Below are positions 40,925-52,981 of a stretch of DNA of 64,000 bases, piece by piece (the stretch's first letter is position 1; each line of letters opens with the position of its first letter). Below the pieces are notes generated by a model. The model worked only from the letters and a program-made list of their open reading frames with translations. It was not told the origin of the DNA and made no database searches. The stretch is from Glandiceps talaboti (Eukaryota > Hemichordata > Enteropneusta > Spengelidae), in assembly GCF_964340395.1 (NCBI RefSeq), contig NC_135560.1, positions 6,106,598 through 6,170,597 of the forward strand, in the 5' to 3' direction. Position numbers and translations under genes: made by a program.

Positions 40925-41884
40925 TGGAGGAGAGGGGAGAGAAATTAAGGCATACACCAACACATCATTCGCATGGTAGAGCCCCGCCTCATATAGGGTT
41001 AAGAACTTATTGTGGTGAAGCTGCAATAAATTTTGTAAATGTACTTGAGGTTTAATTTGGTTCAAATCATGAGCAAAATACGTCAGACCATCAGAATGTT
41101 CATGCCCCCCTCCCCTCTTTCGCACCCCAATCCTTTAAAAATCACGAGACTCCACACGAGACAATCATTCAAAACTAAATAGACATGACAGATCCAAATG
41201 AAATATCCGCGAGTAACTTATTACACCTATTAAAGGCGAGAAGAAAATGTGTGTTTCTGATAACGAGACCTCAGAAAATAGCATAGGTAGGTATGAATTT
41301 GATTTGATTTGATTTGATTTGATTTGATTTGATCTTTACCTTTTTAATTGTTTTCATTTTTGAAAAATATGGCTTCAACCCAAAAACAAACGAAATGTCA
41401 GTCAGAATACTCCTGTGATATTTTGATGAAATATATTAGCTTACAGACATCACTAGGGAAAGGAAACAGACGTACATGAAGGTCAAAAAGCCAAAGAAAT
41501 TCTTAACATTCGTTTTAAATATTATATTTAAAAAGTGTTTAGGTCGGCGGCTTAAACTAGGATCGGTCGGGTTATTAGCCCAATAAATTGTCTCTTGTGA
41601 GGAATTACAGCAGTATTGAAAAACGGACAAAGGTCAGTTTTCAGTGTACATTGTTGTGTTGGCGAATCGATTCAAAAATATCTGTGAACTTCTATTATGG
41701 CTGTTACGTCCAGACACGTGTTGAGTATTAAAGTTAGAGAAAATGAAAATGGGTCACCATTGGTCTAACTCGACAAACAGCTTAGCGCAACATTCTTAAT
41801 CTTGCTATATTTCATCATCTGGCTTGAGATATAGCTGGTTAGTATTGCTACATTTCACTGTTATATTTGATATCATATGAGTCA

Positions 41885-42415
41885 GCGGACTGTTACACAG
41901 TAAATGATTTACCAGTTTTGTCCGAAGATAATGGTATTTTATGCAAAGACATGACACTCTATTCCAGGGTACATGGTTTTAATCACTTTAGTGACCCACT
42001 TAACCTACTTCTGAGAAAACTTGTATTTCGCTGAATTCAGTCAAGTAGTGACCATTTGAATACTTATTGTGATTGGACGACTAGAATTATCATTTGCATA
42101 ATTGGGTGGCGTTAGTATTCAATTTGAACTTTTGTTCCAAACACAACTTGAAAATTTACCTGAAATTTTCGAGTGCACACTTCAGTCTTTGTCAACAGAT
42201 TTGAATACTAGTACTGTGGTTTACCAATACAGATGAATTTCCATTTGAAGATTGTCTGACGTTGTTGTCTGTTGACCAATCAGAATTTATATTTATGATG
42301 GGCGTGAATCTTGGAAATCCCCGTTTTAATTGTTACTAATAATAGTAAAAATAACTGTGCATATTCATTCAGCTGTGGTCCATTTTCAGTCTTATTCCTG
42401 ACTACAATAGCTTAG
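41885..42415 (+). promoter_or_regulatory. Promoter and noncoding exon 1 of glycosyltransferase copy 2
   Basis: Homologous to 27640-28036 and nearly identical to 51955-52477. It has a CCAAT box (ACCAATCA), TATGATGGGCGTG and GGAAATCCCC at 42313-42322, whose complement GGGGATTTCC is a full kappaB consensus. Exon 1 ends TTAG|GTGAGT at 42415. Confidence 0.6.
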
Positions 42416-43680
42416 GTGAGTAATATACTACCGATATAACCGTCAAAGCTTTCTGTCAAATGTTAACACTATTGTCACCATGTCTAGAACGTTTCTCAGT
42501 GTTTTATAAACGTATATAGCATTTCACGACTCAAACTATGTGACACTATTCGGAACCTCACATCTCAGACCACTGTTACAGAAATTATAATTTTAAGGGT
42601 TTAAGAGCACATTGTATGATAATGAATACCATCATGTCATTCCTTGAAATAACCAAAATATATATCTTCACATCTCAGACCACTGTAAAATAGCAATTTT
42701 ACAATGGTGGTTTGACATCAAGCTAAATCACGTCTTTGAATGCCCTCACGATGTTTACCTTGGAAATTACACCCACAGAGGGAGTAGTGTGGTAGAATTG
42801 ACTTTTCAGCTCATTGCAGCTCAACCACAGTCCCGACGACAGCCTTACATCACAGCGCCCAGCTTGAAGAGTCTAATTGTCAGATTATTTGTTCTATGTA
42901 TGCAGATACTGATGATAACATGGCTTCTGACAACACTGCTGGTGCAAGGTAAGGCTTTACAAATAAATATCAGGTGTTACTTAAACTTGAACTTTACTTT
43001 AAAAGCTGCACTATCTGCAACCGGAAAGTTTTATTATGAAACTGTTTTGTTAGATAGAATACCTTACTCGTAATATCATACACCCTGTACACAGTACAGT
43101 ATTAAATCACCTGTGGGGATGCATATCTGTAGCTGAATGCATAAATATGCTCCAATAAATTTTCCGCACCCAAAAATCAGCGCCCTCTTGCAATCATAAT
43201 TCCAACCTACTACTTTATTACTTATGGATAACTTGACTTCTAATTGACATGTACAGTGTCTAATTATTGGTATTTTAGGAATTGTCGGTGAAATATTGGA
43301 AAAATAATCCCTAGTTACCGCTAGATTTAAAAGGCAATATATTTTTACTACAGTATGCTATTGTTAGTACCTGTGACTACCTTGATAAAATGAAACGATA
43401 TGTGTAACATAATAATTGTAAGAATTAACACAAAATACCGGATCGATCATCTACAATCTTGTCGCATCTTCAAAACATTTGTAAATTAATGTTGCGATTT
43501 CTTTCTGTCACTACCTTACTTGATATGAATTTAATAGTTGACTTTTGACCCCTGTGAAAGTAGTATATACTACATTACGAATAAACTGTCATTCATTGGA
43601 ATGGTGGAAATAATGAAATATTGATCAAAATCCGCGAATTGGTATTAGTTGTCTTTTCGATGGACTGTTTTATGTCAGCA

Positions 43681-43736
43681 GAACCAGGGACCTTTAGATC
43701 TTCAGTCTAATGCTCTCCCAACTGAGCTATTTCGGC
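43681..43736 (-). pseudogene. 3'-truncated tRNA-Phe(GAA)
   Basis: On the minus strand the first 56 nt of a tRNA-Phe are present: GCCGAAA acceptor strand, D arm (TAGCTCAGTTGGGAGAGC), anticodon loop CTGAAGA with GAA, variable loop and the start of the T arm to GGTTC. The rest of the T arm and the 3' acceptor strand are replaced by unrelated sequence, so it is not functional. It lies in the intron of copy 2, with a twin in copy 3. Confidence 0.85.
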
Positions 43737-44065
43737 TGATAATCAACACAGCAGAACATATGCAATTACTTTTGAAGTAATTGTATATTTTAAACAAGTC
43801 CACAGTCCTATGTGGAATACCTTTTGATAAGAGCCGTTGGGTTAATAAAGTTAGATAACCTGGCCACCTGTTGGAATTGCAAACTTTTGACAAGTTTGAA
43901 ATATGACATGATGACAGGCCATCTTGACACTGCGCGCATGACTGGAGCAATTATCGTCTGCATGGATTCTGACGACAGACAATTTTGTGAAATGACATCA
44001 AAACAAATTATAACTACTAATTATTAATAACAATCATAATTACGACAGAGATTTCGTTTAAAAAA

Positions 44066-44066
44066 T

Positions 44067-44104
<38 letters not shown>

Positions 44105-44160
44105 CAATTTATATAGCGCCTGAATCCATTACTCAGAATGTTCAAAGGCACTAGTCTAAA
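44066..44160. repeat. (ATCA)n run plus SINE/LINE-like tail
   Basis: About nine CAATCAAT-type units are followed by ATTTATATAGCGCCTGAAT, a motif common at the 3' ends of SINEs and CR1-like LINEs. It recurs at 54113-54185 with fewer units. Confidence 0.6.
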
Positions 44161-45908
44161 AGAGTTCATATCAAATGCTCTTATCATAGTTCAATATAAT
44201 AAGTTATACTCAGGAATCAATGGTTTGTCTGCTTGGATGCAGATTTGGTGGTATTTATTCTAACGTTTTCTTGGAAAGTTTCCAAATCTGGAGGTTTAGC
44301 TAGTTATAATGACAGAACATGATTGAATAAATTGCCATGTTGCTAATTTTTCAATTTCAGATTCAAAATTGGAACAAAAAAGAGTGTTCTCTTGGTGAAT
44401 GATGAATGGGGTACGTCAAAGGGAGGAATATCGACAGTTCATCGTCAACTGGCCCAACAAGCTAAAGATGCTGGGTTCGATGTTTATGTCACAGCACTAG
44501 AACTGAGTGAAGAGGATGCCAAAGATGCCAATGAAAAGGGGATCAATGTGATAACCGCGAGGAAGAAAGGACGTTCCTCGCCGAATTTGACTTGGATTAA
44601 CACCATCTGGCTTATTTCCCCAAATTAGAAGAAGAAATACCAGATTTGAGCGTCATCGTTGGTCACATACCAATCACGTCAGAGGGGGCTCTAGACATTC
44701 GGAAGGAACGCTTTGCAGGGAAAGGTGTAAAGGTTTTCCTGTTTAATCATGTGATTCCAGAAGATATCGAAGAGTGGAAGTCTGGTACGACCCCAGAAAC
44801 AACTGAAGAGAAAGAAAAACGTATCTTGGAACAGGTCAAGGAAGCTGATGCTGTATTCTCAGTTGGTCCAAGGATGCTCCACCATTTCGACAACAACTTC
44901 CGTGTCTTTGTCGACAGAAAGATGATACACAAACTGTACATCCCATATCCCGACAAACAGTTTTTCGACATCTCCATCAACCCACCAAACAAAGATAATC
45001 CTGTCATCAAGGTGTTGGCATTAGATCGAGTTGATGGTGTTGGAAAGTTGAAAGGTCATGATGTCATGGCAGCTGCCATGAGCAAAGTCTGCAACTTGTA
45101 TCACGATGCAAAGTTAGGACACCCCCCAATATTGGTCATTAGAGGCATCCCAGAAGGAAAAGACAAAGAAAGTATGGAATTTATGAAGAAACATGTAAAG
45201 TCGAAATATTTGAAGATAACACCTCGTCCTTATGGAACACAGGACCAAATAAGGCAGGATATGCAAACAAGTCACCTTTTCGTCATGCCGTCCCGTAGTG
45301 AGCCATTTGGAATGGTTGGAATAGAAGCCATCGCTGCAGGTCTACCAACCCTGTTGACCACCAACTCAGGTTTAGCAGAATTGGTTGTTAAACGAGATAT
45401 CTTCGGATCACGTGATGGCAAATCCATGGTTGTTGATGTTGGTCTTAACGATGCTGACTTGGAAGATGATATCAAGATTTGGGAAAAGCATATCAAAAGT
45501 GTGCTGCTGAGAGATGAGTACGAAGAAAATTTTAAACACGCCCAAGATTTGAAACAGCGCCTGAAGAAACTACCGGCAATCAAGAAAACACATGAGGATT
45601 TCGTCAAAGAGCTTGCAAAATAACATTGAGCAGAAGAAATACCAAATACACTTACAAGTCAAATATCATAAAGAGAGATACCTCTGACATGTATTTACAA
45701 GTTTGGTAGTTACTGTATTGTAAAAACCATCAATGATGACAGATGCATCTCCAACTGCAAGTGATGTCACATACACAATTATGCATAACAATTTGACAGC
45801 TTTCAAGTTGAAGTGACAGCATGCAGCTTATCAGATCAATAGTTTAATGACAACCGTATTGACGCCAAGCAACCCTCGTTCTTCGTTATTACTTGCACAG
45901 GTAAATGA

Positions 45909-46420
45909 CCAATGCCCTCAGCCAGTATTAAAAGCAGTATTGTATAGCTTTGTAGAAGTTGAAGCCGGTGTGCTAATACTCACACACACCAACATATAAA
46001 TGACCCATACCCATCGCAAGTAACCACAATGAAGTACTCTAGACTAGTCGATATAGAGCTTTGTAGAAGATACCGATGTCACACACCCTCGAACTCACAG
46101 GCAATTTTACCCATCGCACAACTGACAGCCAAAGAACAGTATTCGCTACAGAGCTTTGCACAAAATGAATCATATGCACATTCAACATGATCAAATACTT
46201 CCAGGCAAATAACCAGTATCCAGTAAATAGCCACAGTGCAGTACTGTATTCCTACAGAGTTTTGCAGGAATTGAAGCTGATGTCACATACCCACGAATTC
46301 AAATACATATACCGAATGACCTGTGCCCAAAAATCATTAATCATAGTGCAGTATTCGCTATACTGCTTGGTAGCAGTTGAAGTCAAAGATATCACATATG
46401 TCGAGAACATTAAACTACTC
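45909..46420. repeat. ~110-bp diverged satellite, unit 2
   Basis: Near-identical to 36420-36930. Confidence 0.6.
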
Positions 46421-46957
46421 AGGCCCGAATTATGAGACCGAATGGCAAACTATGTTTGAGCAACGAAGCAGGTAGTTTCACGCATTTGCCGTGTTCAGAT
46501 GACAAGATGTGAAACAACATATGCTAAGTCCTTGTTTGTAATGTTAATCAATTGGAAAGAAATAGTAAATGTGTAAAATGTTCGTACGTACAATAACAAA
46601 CTTTTGTACACATTTGTTGGCAGTTTACAATATGTTGAGTTATAAACACAGAGTAGGTCAATTTTATTTCAGATTGATTTTTCAAGTAGGAAGCCATGAT
46701 AAAATTGTTGTATAAATTTAAAAATCCAAAATAAATACCCAATCCTCATCCATGTGACCACTTTAATGAAATTTAAACAGTTATCACCTATATGCTATTA
46801 AAAATGAAGAAGCAATCATATTTAGTACAGCTGTCAGCATATTTGTTAGTGTGTTGGTGAACTCAATAAAATGTTTATAACCAATTCTTCAATCGATACT
46901 TTATCAATTCCAAACAGCGAAAATTATCAGTATTAAACTATGATGACTATGGCCCGC

Positions 46958-47998
46958 TCAGTAATACTTAAATTTGCCGTTTCTTATGACCATTGCATTC
47001 GGAGTGCAGGCACTCTTGAAAAGTTTCATTTTCAGTTCTCTTTCAAGCTTCCTAAAGATTACTGCTGAAGCAGCTGTTGGCTTGGTAAACACACGAACAT
47101 TGGACGTTTTATTTCTGCTTCTATTTTGTTTACCTTTCTTGGTGCAAATTTCACTCTCTTGATGCATGCCTTTAATTCCTAATTATGGACAAAAAGAAAA
47201 TATGCTTTTCATTAGTTTTTTTCTCCGAAATGCTGAAGAGTTTTGTTGATGAGGATGTTTGTCCTATCGATTTTTTCTAATACGCCCTTTTGTCATCCGT
47301 GCACGTGCACAAGGGAATTATAACACCAAAATTGTGTTGGCATTTGTGAACCTTTGATATAATCATTATTAACAAAAGTAATGTCAGTTTCCTTAGTAAA
47401 TCACTTGGAAAGTTTGTCTATATCTGCTTGATTAGCTGTGTGATAGGTAGTCCTGTTTTAGACATCGGATCGACGCTCAGATGGTTACCGAACAATGCCG
47501 GATGGAGGATGACTATTCGTGCAAGCTCTCTACATAAATTGCTTTCAAAAGTTAACACAATTGCCCAAGGGTTTAGCAGATAGACCATCCGATAGCCTAG
47601 AAACTTCACAATCTGGCGAACGACATGGCAAAGCCAGGCAATTCTGTCTCTGAGCTAGCTGTTCGAGGAAGCAATGAAAATATATTCCTTAACCCCCCAC
47701 TACAATCATGAGAAGCGAACACATAATGACAATGAAAGCATCATTATAATAATGCAGATACATCTGATACATTACCTTGACAAGATCAGACTTTACTTTC
47801 TTTTGCGAAGTGATTGAAGAACTGCAAGGTCTCATTGATTTCCTGGTTGACTTTTTTTGAGATGTTATACAGAACTTGAGTCTACACTGAACTCCAACGC
47901 CATTGGAATCTCGTCTTGGATGGAGACAAGCATTTTAGGGGACGAACGTTTTGATATTCCTTTCTGTATGGGAGTGACAGTACCAGTCTTCTGTGGTG
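46958..47998 (-). pseudogene. Decayed copy of the basic-protein gene, unit 2
   Basis: Near-identical last exon to unit 1, with the same +2-nt shift. The upstream exon retains a GTAGACTC segment lost in unit 1 but still meets a stop shortly after (…DSSSV*). Decay had therefore begun before the two units separated and continued afterwards. Confidence 0.75.
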
Positions 47999-48540
47999 CT
48001 ATGCACACAGTGAGAAGTGCTGTTTTACGAAAGAATTCCATTATTCCTAATTTTGTTTTCTAAAACGTGATCCTCCCTCAACTTGGCCTCAAGTACCTTA
48101 CTCTCAAACATGAACCCCCCCCCCCCATTGAATCTTTGTTAAACATTGGGCTGATATGCTGTCCGACGTAAAACGGAGCACAATTCTCAGAACCAACCGT
48201 AAAGACGAACGACTCTATCCCACCACATTGATAATTTTAAAGACACTGATTATTTCCAACTATTATACCTCATAGTGAAATGTGTGAAGACACTGCAATA
48301 ATTATTTCCTGTGTTTGGATCTAATTCTAGTAATTGCTTAGCTGTAGGCCAGAATCCCCAAAGACTAAATGGGTACACTACAGACATTGTCGGGACTTAG
48401 TTCAACATCCCAACTCCACCACATTATCACAAATATCTTTCCACACTGTTCGACCTTCACTCATGTTAGACCCACACCTCTCTTGATGCCACTACTAACA
48501 CGTGATTCATTGAATGATTGTCAACAGCGATTTGCCTGAA

Positions 48541-49489
48541 ATGTTCTGATATTACAGTACAACAGTGGCAGTGGTGGGATTGACTGACATGTTCTGATAT
48601 TGGAGTACAGTGGTAGCAGTGGTGGGATTGACTGATATGTCCTGATATTACAGTACAGTGGTGACAGTGGTGGGATTGACTGATATGTCCTGATATTACA
48701 GTACAGTGGTGGCAGTGGTGGGATTGACTGATATGTCCTGATATTACAGTACAGTGGTGGCAGTGGTGGGATTGACTGACATGTTCTGATATTGGAGTAC
48801 AGTGGTAGCAGTGGTGGGATTGACTGATATGTCCTGATATTACAGTACAGTGGTGGCAGTGGTGGGATTGACTGATATGTTCTGATATTACAGTACAGTG
48901 GTGGCAGTGGTTGGATTGACTGATATGTCCTGATGTTACAGTACAATGGTGGCAGGTGGGATTAACTAATATGTTCTGATATTGGGGTACAGTGATGGCA
49001 GTGGTGGGATTGACTGATATGTTCTGATATTGGGGTACAGTGATGGCAGTGGTGGGATTGACTGATATGTTCTGATATTGGGGTACAGTGATGGCAGTGG
49101 TGGGATTGACTGATATGTTCTGATATTGGGGTACAGTGGTGGCAGTGGTGGGATTGACTGATATGTTCTGATATTACAGTACAGTGGTGGCAGTGGTGGG
49201 ATTGACTGATATGTCCTGATATTGGGGTACAGTGATGGCAGTGGTGGGATTGACTGATATGTTCTGATATTACAGTACAGTGGTGGCAGTGGTGGGATTG
49301 ACTGATATGTTCTGATATTACTGTACAGTGGTGGCAGTGGTGGGATTGACTGATATGTCCTGATGTTACAGTACAATGGTGGCAGGGGGGATTAACTAAT
49401 ATGTTCTGATATTGGGGTACAGTGATGGCAGTGGTGGGATTGACTGGTATGTTTTGATATTACAGTACAATGGTGGCAGTGGTGGGATC
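48541..49489. repeat. 48-bp minisatellite, ~20 copies
   Basis: Same unit as 39037-39322, with variants TATTACAGTACAG, TATTGGAGTACAG and TATTGGGGTACAGTGATGG interspersed. The long minus-strand open frames are produced by the 16-codon period. Confidence 0.92.
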
Positions 49490-50936
49490 TAGCAGCTGAG
49501 AAATGTGTGTGACATGGTAGACAGCAATGGCATGCCCAAATCACAAAATAATGCAAAGTTAGATAATACAGTGCACTGACTAAAGTAAAATGGGGCTAAT
49601 AAAATATTGGAGTCTTTTTTGAAGAAATTTCTTTTAAAGTTCTTTTTGAAAATCCGATATTTTAGGACCTTTCTAGGGTGGTAAGTTTAATATATTAATG
49701 TTTTGCAACTGGTTAGTATATACGATCATATATACATCGTATAGCTTTTTTCTTTTTCAAACCATAAATAGAAAATAAATAAATAAAGGACAACATCGAA
49801 CCAATATTCGGACAACATCGAACCAATATTCAAATAGCACTTTATTATATGGATATTTTGTTTTCAAGTTACATTCTTCTCTCGATACAGCGACCGTCCT
49901 TTCAGAACCGACAAGAAATCTCATGAACCTTGTACATGATCTGTGGCTGTCCAATTGGAGAGAATGAGTTGCGTGGACGACTGCCCTATCCTATGGCAAA
50001 TTCCTCGTTATTCCAACATCACCAAGTTTTTCCTATAATGTTTAACACGTTTATTAGAAATCAATTCGGTACACAACTTGAGATATATGATCGACATATA
50101 TGCTAATCAGATGCAAAACAAGTCTTAATATGTAGAATCTAATATGTAAAGTGGATGACATTTTTGAACCTGACTGATAGAGATAGATCAGCGTTGCTGT
50201 GTGGTCTAGTAATACAAGACAGCCAATCTCTTGAGTTTTCACCCCCGGATTACAGAGGTCACTCAAAATGTCGTTTTCTGAAATGGTCTCAAGTTCACAT
50301 AACCTTTCATTTTCCAAAAGCAAAAAAGAACTATCTTGAGATAATTTTCATTTTCATAAATCATCATTTTTCCAAAATATTTCATTTCAAGATAGAGAGA
50401 GATGAATTTATGTGTGTGAACATAGACATTGGGGAACGATGAGAATTTACGGCGGGCGTGGGGATGGGGGCTGAGGTGAACATATTTTGGTTTAAGTTTT
50501 TTCGCAGCTCCCCTTCACTCTTTCAAAACATTTCATGCCCCCCCCCCCTGCAATGAACCTTCGAAGCCGGCCCCCAGGCTACACGAGTTTGTATATGTGT
50601 GTGTCACAAGATGGTCCAAAATACGACACAACTGTGACTTAATTTGGAATGAGTCAAAAAGGTGAAGGGTGGAGTATGGTGATGGAGAAAGATGTACACA
50701 GATTGAGGCCATTTAGTAGCATAACATTTCAAAACAGACACATTATTGAAAGCCATAGAGTACTTTAAAAGTATCTTCAATACCCCAATTTACTCTCAAT
50801 ACATTATTACACAACTGTATGGCTACATTTCAACCTATACGCTTGGCTATCGACTACATCACAAACGTACAAGGTAAACGACTGCTCCCTGAGGTTTGAT
50901 TTTGTTCAAAGAGTCAATTTTACTCTGAGAGAGAGC

Positions 50937-50940
<4 letters not shown>

Positions 50941-50988
<48 letters not shown>

Positions 50989-50989
50989 G
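50941..50989. repeat. (GACA)n microsatellite
   Basis: Twelve tetranucleotide units; allelic-type counterpart of 40863-40924. Confidence 0.95.
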
Positions 50990-51954
50990 GGGAGGGGAGG
51001 GGAGAGAAATTAAGGCATACACAAACATTCAAATCATTCTCATGGCAGAGCCCCGCCACATCACTGAATATAGGGTTAAGAACTTATTGTGGTGAAGCTG
51101 CAATAAATTTTGTAAATGTACCTGAGGTTTAATTTGGTTCAAATCATGAGCTAAATACTTCGTGCCCCCCCCCCCTTCAGACCATCAGAATGTTCATGCC
51201 CCCACCCTTTCGCACCCCAATCCTTTAAAAATCACGAGACTCCAGACGAGACAATCAATCAAAACTAAATAGACATGACAGATCCAAAGGAAATATCAGC
51301 GAGTAACTTGTTACACCTATTAAAGGCGAGAAACAAATGTGTGTTTCTGATAACATGACCTCAGAAAATAGCATAGATAGGTATGAATTTGATTTGATCT
51401 TTACCTTTTTCATTGTTTTTATTTTTGAAAAATATGGCTTCAACCCAAAAACAAACGAAATGTCAGTCAGAATACTCCTGTGATATTTTGATGAAATATA
51501 TTAGCTTACAGACATCACCAGGGAAAGGAAACAGACGTACATGAAGGTCAAAAAGCCAAAGAATTTCTTAACATTCGTTTTAAATATTATATTTAAAAAG
51601 TGTTTAGGTCGGCGGCTTAAACTAGGATCGGTCGGGTTATTAGCCTAATAAATTGTCTCTTGTGAGGAATTACAGCAGTATTGAAAAACGGACAAAGGTC
51701 AGTTTTCAGTGTACATTGTTGTGTTGGCGAATCGATTCAAAAATATCTGTGAACTTCTATTATGGCTGTTACGTCCAGACACGTGTTGAGTATTAAAGTT
51801 AGAGAAAATGAAAATGGGTCACCATTGGTCTAACTCGACAAACAGCTTAGCGCAACATTCTTAATCTTGCTATATTTCATCATCTGGCTTGAGATATAGC
51901 TGGTTAGTATTGCTACATTTCACTGTTATATTTGATATCATATGAGTCAGCGGA

Positions 51955-52477
51955 CTGTTACACAGTAAATGATTTACCAGTTTTGTCCGAAGATAATGGT
52001 ATTTTATGCAAAGACATGACACTCTATTCCAGGGTACATGGTTTTAATCACTTTGGTGACCCACTTAACCTACTTCTGAGAAAACTTGTATTTCGCTGAA
52101 TTCAGTCAAGTAGTGACCATTTGAATAATTGTGATTGGACGACTAGAATTATCATTTGCATAATTGGGTGGCGTTAGTATTCAATTTGAACTTTTATTCC
52201 AAACACAACTTGAAAATTTACCTGAAATTTTCGAGTGCACACTTCAGTCTTTGTCAACAGATTTGAATACTAGTACTGTGGTTTACCAATACAGATGAAT
52301 TTCCATTTGAAGATTGTCTAACGTTGTTGTCTGTTGACCAATCAGAATTTATATTTATGATGGGCGTGAATCTTGGAAATCCCCGTTTTAATTGTTACTA
52401 ATAATAGTAAAAATAACTGTGCATATTCATTCAGCTGTGGTCCATTTTCAGTCTTATTCCTGACTACAATAGCTTAG
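51955..52477 (+). promoter_or_regulatory. Promoter and noncoding exon 1 of glycosyltransferase copy 3
   Basis: Near-identical to 41885-42415. GGAAATCCCC, a kappaB consensus on the other strand, lies at 52375-52384. A CCAAT box and TATGATGGGCGTG lie just upstream. The exon 1 donor TTAG|GTGAGT is at 52477, and no ATG is present between the kappaB-like site and the donor. Confidence 0.6.
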
Positions 52478-52981
52478 GTGAGTAATATACTAGCGATATA
52501 ACCGTCAAAGCTTTCTGTCAAATGTTAAGACTATTGTCACCATGTCTAGAACGTTTTTCAGTCTTTTATAAACGTATATAGCATTTCACGACTCAAACTA
52601 TGTGACACTATCCGGAACCTCACATCTCAGACCACTGTTACAGAAATTATAATTTTAATGGTTTAAGAGCACATTGAATGATAATGAATACCATCATGTC
52701 ATTCCTTGAAATAACCAAAATATATATCTTCACATCTCAGACCACTGTAAAATAGCAATTTTACAATGGTGGTTTGACATCAAGCTAAATCACGTCTTTG
52801 AATGCCCTCACGATGTTTACCTTGGAAATTACACCCACAGAGGGAGTAGTGTGGTAGAATTGACTTTTCAGCTCATTGCCGCTCAACCATAGTTCCGACG
52901 ACAGCCTTACATCACAGCGCCCAGCTTGAAGAGTCTAATTGTCAGATTATTTGTTCTATGTATGCAGATACTGATGATAAC

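Larger units (their letters stand above)
36135..41884. repeat. Duplicated 3' flank, unit 1
   Basis: The flank downstream of copy 1 recurs almost base-for-base at 45624-51954. Hypothetical frames inside it translate identically or with one change. The main difference is expansion of a 48-bp minisatellite in unit 2. Unit 3 (55656-61450) is a much more diverged version. Confidence 0.85.
42920..45623 (+). pseudogene. GT4 glycosyltransferase copy 2, frameshifted and chimeric
   Basis: The first coding exon runs from an ATG at 42920 to 42948; the GT exon is 44361-45623. Relative to copies 1 and 3 it has a 4-nt deletion at about 44601-44613, giving a stop at 44626-44628 after about 99 residues. The remainder stays open to the normal stop. 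It also changes the conserved LGR to LDR. Up to about 45.2 kb it resembles copy 3 (FVDR...IHKL, INPPNKDN). After about 45.3 kb it resembles copy 1 (KRDIF, LEDDIKIW, LLRDEYEENF). There is no DED exon. The open 3' part could yield a truncated protein only from an internal start, which is unlikely. Confidence 0.8.
45624..51954. repeat. Duplicated 3' flank, unit 2
   Basis: Near-identical copy of 36135-41884. It is longer by about 580 bp, mainly because the 48-bp minisatellite has grown from about 6 to about 20 units. Otherwise it is colinear. Confidence 0.85.

Noticed and set aside
44646-45623. Separate downstream glycosyltransferase gene starting at 44646
   Set aside because: No ATG there (TTG). 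It is the continuation of copy 2 after the frameshift.
48521-49376. Tyr/Pro-rich repetitive proteins on the minus strand (also 38957-39298)
   Set aside because: The 48-bp minisatellite has a period divisible by three, so one frame stays open automatically. No splice or start support.
48541-49489. CRISPR-like array
   Set aside because: Direct tandem copies without unique spacers, in an animal genome.
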